Assembly: GCA_017961015.1 (NCBI GenBank)
Contig: JAGCYC010000061.1
Coordinates: 1-36,118, forward strand
DNA: 36,118 nt
Reading direction: 5' to 3'
From: Bacteroidales bacterium
Lineage (GTDB): Bacteria; Bacteroidota; Bacteroidia; Bacteroidales; UBA932
Shown: positions 31,972-36,118 of the stretch, in pieces
Layout: each line of letters begins with the position of its first letter
Position numbering within the stretch: the first letter of the stretch is position 1
The notes under the pieces: model-generated
Told to the model about the DNA's origin: nothing
What the model saw: only the letters and a program-made list of their open reading frames with translations
Databases searched by the model: none
Made by a program: the position numbers and the translations under genes

Positions 31972-32613
31972 TTATCCTATATCGATCGGGTCCCCCAGAA
32001 AATGCGGTTTCTTTCCGATAATGAGATCCAGGAAGACTTTACACCTTGCGCCCCATTCACGGACGTGGGTGATTATACCACCCGAACGAAAACTAACATC
32101 TCTGGCGTTATAGCCGATGGCATCGATTCCCTTTTTCCCGGCAATGAATATGGCTCTCTCGGTGTGGAACTTCTGACTGACGACGATAAATGATTCCTGG
32201 CCGAACACTTCCTTCGCCCTGACAACTGAATCGTATGTCCTGAAGCCGGCATAGTCGAGGAATATGATATCCTCCGGTATTCCTTTCTCCATAAGCGCCT
32301 GTTTCATGGCCCGGGGTTCATTGTAATCCTTATGCCGGTTATCTCCACTCACAAGAATCCGATCGATCCTGCCTGCTTTATAGAGTTCGGCAGTGGCATT
32401 GATTCGGCCGATGAAGAAGGCATTGGGACCACCAAACCTTCCTACCGGTGACGTTCCCAGGACAAGAACTGTGTGATAGTGAGGGATATGGGTGGGAGAA
32501 TCATATAGACGGCATTTTGAATAGCTGCTTATCCGGACGTTGCAATAGATGATCCCGGCCGATATTATGAAGGCCAGGATTATGATTCCCTTGATGATTC
32601 CCCTTGATTTCAT
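31972..32613 (-). CDS. SanA/YdcF-like DUF218 membrane protein
   Basis: 213 residues. One N-terminal membrane helix (about 7-25) anchors a periplasmic DUF218 domain with VLVLGTSP, the acidic SGDNRHKDYNEPRAM motif and a FIVVSQKFHTERA segment. The end, GKKPHFLGDPIDI, is like SanA proteins, which affect envelope permeability to vancomycin in enterobacteria. In other bacteria members work on lipid-linked envelope precursors; the substrate here is unknown. It is a single gene; a poor -7-like TATTTTCG lies upstream. It is divergent from the DUF5674 gene. Confidence 0.86.
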   Translation of the reverse strand: MKSRGIIKGIIILAFIISAGIIYCNVRISSYSKCRLYDSPTHIPHYHTVLVLGTSPVGRFGGPNAFFIGRINATAELYKAGRIDRILVSGDNRHKDYNEPRAMKQALMEKGIPEDIIFLDYAGFRTYDSVVRAKEVFGQESFIVVSQKFHTERAIFIAGKKGIDAIGYNARDVSFRSGGIITHVREWGARCKVFLDLIIGKKPHFLGDPIDIG

Positions 32614-32711
32614 ATGTCATCTTGGCCTGCGAAAATAATGCCGTAATACCCGGTGTGAGTCCTTCTCTTATTTCTTAACGCCAAGAACTTTTTGTTTTCA
32701 CTCATATTATT

Positions 32712-32719
32712 TATCTTTG
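32712..32719 (+). promoter_or_regulatory. -7 promoter element of the DUF5674 gene pair
   Basis: TATCTTTG matches the consensus; TTTG at 32691-32694 is 17 bases upstream as a possible -33 box. The leader to the ATG at 32735 is about 12 bases. Confidence 0.65.
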
Positions 32720-32734
32720 TGAAAAATCAGCGTT

Positions 32735-33076
32735 ATGCAAATCCTTCAACACCCCATTTCAAAATCAGAGCTCGCGAGCATTGCGGGGAATACTTTTGGA
32801 GATATGGTAAAAGCAGTAGCCGATGTAAAACGCGGTATTGTGGCCATTGATGCCGATTTGCACTCCGATTTGGAGCGGATACTACTGGAGGACGGTTCCG
32901 CCCAGGAGGACCTTTGGGGCTTCAATCTTTGGGTAGAGGAAGAAGGAGATGATTTTATAGAATTCGATTCGCTCATAAACATCCGGTCCTGGCAGGGTAA
33001 TCCATCACGGGATGTTGTTGACCCTGCAGTCCGTGAAGCCATAAAATCCATTGTCAATAAGTTCATCACTGAATAG
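32735..33076 (+). CDS. DUF5674 family protein
   Basis: 113 residues matching the small DUF5674 family as I remember it: an N-terminal helix-loop (HPISKSELASIA), a GDMVKAVADVKRGIVAIDADLHSDLE core, an LWGFNLW segment, then FIEFDSLINIRSWQGNPSRDV with conserved charged residues. The function is not known. It is the first gene of a pair: the next ATG starts directly after its stop codon, so the two proteins are probably made together and may bind each other. Confidence 0.75.
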   Translation: MQILQHPISKSELASIAGNTFGDMVKAVADVKRGIVAIDADLHSDLERILLEDGSAQEDLWGFNLWVEEEGDDFIEFDSLINIRSWQGNPSRDVVDPAVREAIKSIVNKFITE

Positions 33077-33409
33077 ATGCAACATTCCTCCCTTGAAAAT
33101 GGCCGGTGGGCCCAACTATCCTTTCCGCAGCAGATGGCTAACATCGGCAGTGAGACTTCCCGCGCATTGAAAGCACTGGAAGCCGGGAAGGAAAGCCGTG
33201 CCCAGAGTGCGTTTGCACGTTTTCAAGAACTCATTGACCTCACCATCCGTTATGGGAGGCAGGGCGAAAGCAAATCGGCCCGCAGTGCCATGTGGGAAGA
33301 GCTATGCCGATTCCGGGAGTTGTACTGTGCAGCTTTCGAGGAGCGTAATCTCTCTGAGCTCGCCGCTGCCAACCGATATCTGGACCAGTTTGCATCCATC
33401 CGGAAGTAA
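33077..33409 (+). CDS. Small helical partner of the DUF5674 protein
   Basis: 110 residues, all predicted helical by eye, with Trp-rich and Arg-rich faces (NIGSETSRALKALEAGK; FQELIDLTIRYGR; ELCRFRELYCAAF). I recall similar small proteins next to DUF5674 genes in unrelated bacteria, but have not checked. It begins at the base after the DUF5674 stop. A toxin-antitoxin or regulatory pair is possible, but no known toxin or DNA-binding motif is seen. Confidence 0.65.
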   Translation: MQHSSLENGRWAQLSFPQQMANIGSETSRALKALEAGKESRAQSAFARFQELIDLTIRYGRQGESKSARSAMWEELCRFRELYCAAFEERNLSELAAANRYLDQFASIRK

Positions 33410-33510
33410 GAGGCCAACTTATCTTCGTCCGCTTTGACGGCTGGAGTTCCGCAGAATGGCATCTTTCATTTGCATATCGGCCAGCTCGTACGTATTCACT
33501 TAAACGCTGG

Positions 33511-34593
33511 CTATCTGGCGTAATGTTCCAGCAGCGTATTGTGAATGGCCTTTATGAGTTGAGGAGTTTCGTAGGGGATGAAGTGGAGTTTGTTGTCTTC
33601 CAGGAAGTGGTCATAGCGTCCGTTGAAGCCATAGGCAATCAGGTAACTGAAATTGACAGCCATACACTCCTCTGCTGCCAGGACATAGTCTGTATTGCGG
33701 CCCATAATATCAAAGAAGTCAGTTGCTTCTTCGATGGGAATCATGATGTCCGTGTCATCGATAGGCACCAGCACGGGGTGAACGCCAAGGTAGAATTCGG
33801 CTTCGGGATTGGTGGCCACCGCCTCGGCGAATGTGCTGGAATATACTGAAATCAGCGCGCAGCGCCGCTTCTGCCCATTTATGGTGAATTCTCCATAGTT
33901 GTCGTATTTCTCCACATCAGGGTTGCTCATCAGCATTTTCTGAACTGTCGGGCCAAATTGTATGTTATGATCCATAATAGAAAAACCGACCAGCGAATAC
34001 ATCAGTTGTCGGAAAATGGCGTCATTCCGCGTCAGAGTGTGGAATAACTCGTGCGACACCAATTCGCGGGCGAGAAGGACGCGGAACTCCCTGTAGTCCG
34101 CATCCAGGGATGGATCCCCCTGATATGCACGGGCAAACCGTTCCGTATCGAATTCGCTGAGGTATATTTCATTATTCAACGTATAGCCGCCCATGTGACC
34201 TTCATCGTCCATCGTTGTCTTTATGAAAACGATTTCACGCCTTACTGGCAAGCTGAAGCCCAGTTCACCGCATCGGGCTTCTATGAAATCCATTGTCTTT
34301 GCGAGTGCCTTCTTCTCTTCCTCCGAGAAATCCATTATCTGTTCTGCCGATATGGCCTTGAATTCGTCAAGAGATTTGCCTGTACATCCAAGCTTCCAGT
34401 CAATGTCGTTCTGAGTCTGGGAGTCTAAATAGGACGTATTGGACAATTTTAACTGTCGGCCTTCTTCCTTTGTTGCAAATCGATAGCTGAAGGTCCCGCT
34501 GTGCGTCCGGGCCAACTCGTTATTCCTGCCTGAACCGGCAGAAAGCATCGTTACCGAGCATAAAAAAACTATGGGGAAAATAATCTTTTTCAT
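33511..34593 (-). CDS. Exported HExxH zinc-metallopeptidase-like protein
   Basis: 360 residues from the ATG at 34593, with signal peptide MKKIIFPIVFLCSVTMLSAG. The metal motif HELFH is at 181-185 in RELVSHELFHTLTR, and a Glu in VLAAEEC (308/309) sits about 124 residues later, the arrangement of gluzincins (HExxH plus a distant Glu). Family not recognised. It likely acts in the periplasm or outside. It is a single gene with its own promoter. If the motif is by chance, it is simply an exported protein of unknown function. Confidence 0.7.
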   Translation of the reverse strand: MKKIIFPIVFLCSVTMLSAGSGRNNELARTHSGTFSYRFATKEEGRQLKLSNTSYLDSQTQNDIDWKLGCTGKSLDEFKAISAEQIMDFSEEEKKALAKTMDFIEARCGELGFSLPVRREIVFIKTTMDDEGHMGGYTLNNEIYLSEFDTERFARAYQGDPSLDADYREFRVLLARELVSHELFHTLTRNDAIFRQLMYSLVGFSIMDHNIQFGPTVQKMLMSNPDVEKYDNYGEFTINGQKRRCALISVYSSTFAEAVATNPEAEFYLGVHPVLVPIDDTDIMIPIEEATDFFDIMGRNTDYVLAAEECMAVNFSYLIAYGFNGRYDHFLEDNKLHFIPYETPQLIKAIHNTLLEHYAR

Positions 34594-34614
34594 AAAGACA
34601 CACAATTGATTATG

Positions 34615-34622
34615 CAAAGATA
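34615..34622 (-). promoter_or_regulatory. -7 promoter element of the metallopeptidase-like gene
   Basis: Minus strand reads TATCTTTG, a strong match, with an 18-base leader to the ATG at 34593. Confidence 0.65.
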
Positions 34623-34656
34623 AACAATTACACCAAAACAGAAAGGATTTTTGGGC

Positions 34657-34692
34657 GGCTGGAAAGGCGGCGCCTGCGCCGCATTCCCAGCC
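34657..34692. repeat. GC-rich hairpin
   Basis: GGCTGG (34657-34662) pairs with CCAGCC (34687-34692), and GCGGCG (34667-34672) with CGCCGC (34677-34682), around a 4-base loop. There is no T run. It sits between a promoter and a terminator and may be a leftover of an earlier gene end or a repeat element. Confidence 0.55.
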
Positions 34693-34703
34693 GGGTGTTC
34701 ATC

Positions 34704-34737
34704 AAAAAAGGCCTCGCCAAATGGCGAAGCCTTTTTT
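34704..34737. terminator. Bidirectional Rho-independent terminator
   Basis: A near-perfect stem (AAAAAAGGC-TCGCC against GGCGA-GCCTTTTTT with one mismatch) around a 4-base loop, with A run on the left and T run on the right, so it works on both strands. On the minus strand it immediately follows the tRNA fragment, as a tRNA terminator would. Confidence 0.82.
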
Positions 34738-34738
34738 G

Positions 34739-34770
34739 TAGCCCGGAGGGGAATCGAACCTCTATGATTG
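34739..34770 (-). pseudogene. 3' fragment of a tRNA gene, possible attachment-site scar
   Basis: On the minus strand the bases read as a tRNA 3' end: T-stem AGAGG and CCCCT (one mismatch) around loop TTCGATT (34747-34763), then acceptor strand CCGGGCT and discriminator A ending at 34739. The rest of the tRNA is missing: upstream bases do not form the anticodon, D or 5' acceptor arms. Such 3' tRNA pieces are the usual copy left at one edge of an integrated element. The full-length tRNA was not found in the window. Confidence 0.6.
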
Positions 34771-34807
34771 GACGCAAAAGAGAATTTGACCTTCTTCAGG
34801 AGGCTGT

Positions 34808-35257
34808 CTATTTTTTTTGCAAGAGGTAGATGCTTCCCGCAATCATTGCCGCAACCAGAAGGAAAGCGAGGGTGGTATTGAAAGCATCGCCATAGCGCAT
34901 CTTTAAAAGGAAGATGCCGTAGTTGAGGCCGAAGAGTACAGCCCCGCCGGCAAGGGCGGTACCGATAGCCTTTGCCGTACCGGAAGGATTTCCCTTCCAG
35001 CTCTTTTCCCGGAGGATTCGGCGGCCGATGACGCCCAGGGGGATGAGGCCGATGAGTATGGCAACGGAAAGCGCCAGGGTTTTCCGGGCCTTGGCGGCAA
35101 CTTCGGCCTCCTGGGCCCGCCTTTCGGCCTCCTCGAAACGCTCCATAATGGCCCGTGTTTCGGGTGTTATGAACTCACCGTAGAGTTCCTCGGGCGACTG
35201 GGCAGCGGACGAGATGGCGGGAAGAAGCAGGATCAGTAGCAAAAAGCGTTTCATCAT
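34808..35257 (-). CDS. Membrane protein of unknown function
   Basis: 149 residues. A signal-like first helix (KRFLLLILLLPAISSAAQ) is followed by a charged helical stretch (MERFEEAERRAQEAEVAAKARK) and three hydrophobic helices (about 60-78, 95-118, 127-146). Not recognised. It is the third gene of a minus-strand operon and overlaps the lipoprotein gene before it (ATGATGA junction at 35254-35257). A role in the envelope is all that can be said. Confidence 0.7.
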   Translation of the reverse strand: MMKRFLLLILLLPAISSAAQSPEELYGEFITPETRAIMERFEEAERRAQEAEVAAKARKTLALSVAILIGLIPLGVIGRRILREKSWKGNPSGTAKAIGTALAGGAVLFGLNYGIFLLKMRYGDAFNTTLAFLLVAAMIAGSIYLLQKK

Positions 35258-35727
35258 TCGTAGTCAAAATCGGCGGCGGTGAGGATATGCTTGCTGTCGC
35301 CGGGAAGGTCGTCATCATAGGCCTTGAGGAAATGCTCGGCCAACAGGATGTCCGGAATGGCTGTCCACTCATTGTAGGCCACCAGAACCACGATCATATT
35401 GCCTTCTTTCAAAGCGGCCTCGGCCACGGGCATTCCTTGATAGGCCTGCCAGGCGGGCCCATCACAGGGAACATACCGGTCCAGGAAAATCGGGTAGCTG
35501 TTGTCCCAGCCTTCCGGCATGTAGAAGACCATCTTATAGCGGGACGATGTATCCTCTCCGGCATACAGGACGTCTGCCGTCACGACATAGTCCTTGAAGC
35601 TCTCGTCCTCAAAGACCAAGCGGCAAAGCCAGGATTCGCCAATTTCCACATTGGAGAAACTGCCTTTTTCCTTGCAGCCGGCAAGGAGCAGCAAGGCAAG
35701 GGGAAGCAGATAAAGCAAGCGTTTCAT
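35254..35727 (-). CDS. Lipoprotein of unknown function
   Basis: 157 residues with lipoprotein signal KRLLYLLPLALLLLAGC. The mature part is acidic, with alternating hydrophobic residues (MVFYMPEGWDN; NMIVVLVAYNEWTAIPDILLAEHFLKAYDDD), consistent with an alpha/beta or beta-sandwich domain. No family recognised. It begins 4 bases after the upstream gene's stop and overlaps the downstream membrane-protein gene, so the three are one operon. Confidence 0.7.
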   Translation of the reverse strand: MKRLLYLLPLALLLLAGCKEKGSFSNVEIGESWLCRLVFEDESFKDYVVTADVLYAGEDTSSRYKMVFYMPEGWDNSYPIFLDRYVPCDGPAWQAYQGMPVAEAALKEGNMIVVLVAYNEWTAIPDILLAEHFLKAYDDDLPGDSKHILTAADFDYE

Positions 35728-35731
35728 AGGG

Positions 35732-36118
35732 CTATTCTTTGACTAAACGTACAGGGTACCTTCTTTGGCCCAGGCTGGTCTCGCCCAGTTCCTCCCAGGT
35801 GTAATAACCATCCCGATTGGGGGCCTTTAACAGGGGATTCAGGATGATGACCTTCAGGTAACACCCGTCAGAGCCCGCAATGCCAAACTCCCTTGCCGAG
35901 CGGCTTCCAATGGGGTAGAGGAAGGATATGCTGTTCCCGTTTTTCCCGGTAAAGACCACCCACTCCTCCACGTCTTTTTCCAGGGCGGACTGCGTGCAGC
36001 CCTCGCGGAGTTCCTTGAGTTCGGCCAGTGTAGGCAGGCGCCAACCCTCGGGGATATCGGCCTCCGGGCCGATATCCTCAGCCGCCCACTTGACGCTGAG
36101 GCCCAGGTCAACGGCCCT
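35732..36118 (-). CDS. Fibrobacter/Bacteroidales paralogous-domain protein (5' end outside window)
   Basis: The frame is open from the right edge of the window to a stop at 35732 (128 residues seen). It contains VDLGLSVKW, WRLPTLAELKELREGC, and KNGNSISFLYPIGS, the same head-domain signature as the C-terminus of the coiled-coil lipoprotein at 28991-30880 (VDLGLSVKW, WRMPTDAEWTELRTKC). The domain is probably a C-type-lectin-like surface binding fold (family knowledge, not checked). The start lies beyond 36118. The GTG at 35971 is internal and should not be taken as a start. Confidence 0.75.
   Translation of the reverse strand, partial: RAVDLGLSVKWAAEDIGPEADIPEGWRLPTLAELKELREGCTQSALEKDVEEWVVFTGKNGNSISFLYPIGSRSAREFGIAGSDGCYLKVIILNPLLKAPNRDGYYTWEELGETSLGQRRYPVRLVKE

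Noticed and set aside
34739..34800. Complete tRNA-Lys gene (a TTT triplet lies upstream)
   Set aside because: The bases around the TTT do not form an anticodon stem, and no D arm or 5' acceptor strand exists.
35732..35971. Short separate gene starting at the GTG at 35971
   Set aside because: The frame stays open to the window edge and the upstream part carries the family signature VDLGLSVKW, so the GTG is internal.

Overview
The window looks like part of a Bacteroidota chromosome, most likely order Bacteroidales. Reasons: promoters fit the Bacteroidota -7 consensus TAnnTTTG; the Bacteroidales families present include BACON, DUF4493-like and Cthe_2159-like surface lipoproteins and a Fibrobacter/Bacteroidales paralogous surface domain; Shine-Dalgarno sequences are weak. 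By eye the core (about 244-26950) is GC-rich and tightly packed, while parts of 26970-34800 are clearly AT-richer and look accessory. The family or genus cannot be set from this sequence alone.

Layout. 1-180: end of an rRNA operon (5S rRNA and terminator). 244-3231 (minus): a ketosynthase / FAD oxidoreductase / ketoreductase operon resembling the accessory fatty-acid or aryl-polyene-type pigment pathways of this phylum. 3331-5229: a CapD/FlaA1-type nucleotide-sugar dehydratase. 5234-7626 (minus): ROK regulator plus class I aminotransferase. 7693-9693: DPP4-like peptidase. 9674-13349 (minus): HAMP-like membrane protein, TrkH potassium transporter and a RecD/Pif1-like helicase in one overlapping operon. 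13470-14525: DUF4493-like lipoprotein. 14522-15961 (minus): cardiolipin synthase. 16046-18979: acyl-CoA ligase and Ffh. 18980-21802 (minus): AddB-like nuclease. 21888-22439: rubredoxin-rubrerythrin peroxidase. 22585-25017: BACON/Cthe_2159 lipoprotein. 25027-26952 (minus): a fused S51 peptidase and ATP-grasp ligase.

26970-34800 is the accessory part: a gene-end fragment with its terminator, a candidate structured ncRNA (possibly 6S-like), a DUF2971 gene, unrecognised small genes, a coiled-coil surface lipoprotein, a non-coding stretch with a 44-bp perfect palindrome and a 13-bp tandem repeat, a SanA-like protein, a DUF5674 gene pair, a secreted HExxH protein, and a 3' tRNA fragment that may be an integration scar. 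34808-36118 (minus) holds a small envelope operon whose first gene runs off the window.

The most distinctive items are the S51-ATP-grasp fusion, the loop-less palindrome, the structured RNA and the DUF5674 pair. No CRISPR array, complete insertion sequence, integrase or reverse transcriptase was seen. All functional calls are from reading motifs; no database search was made.
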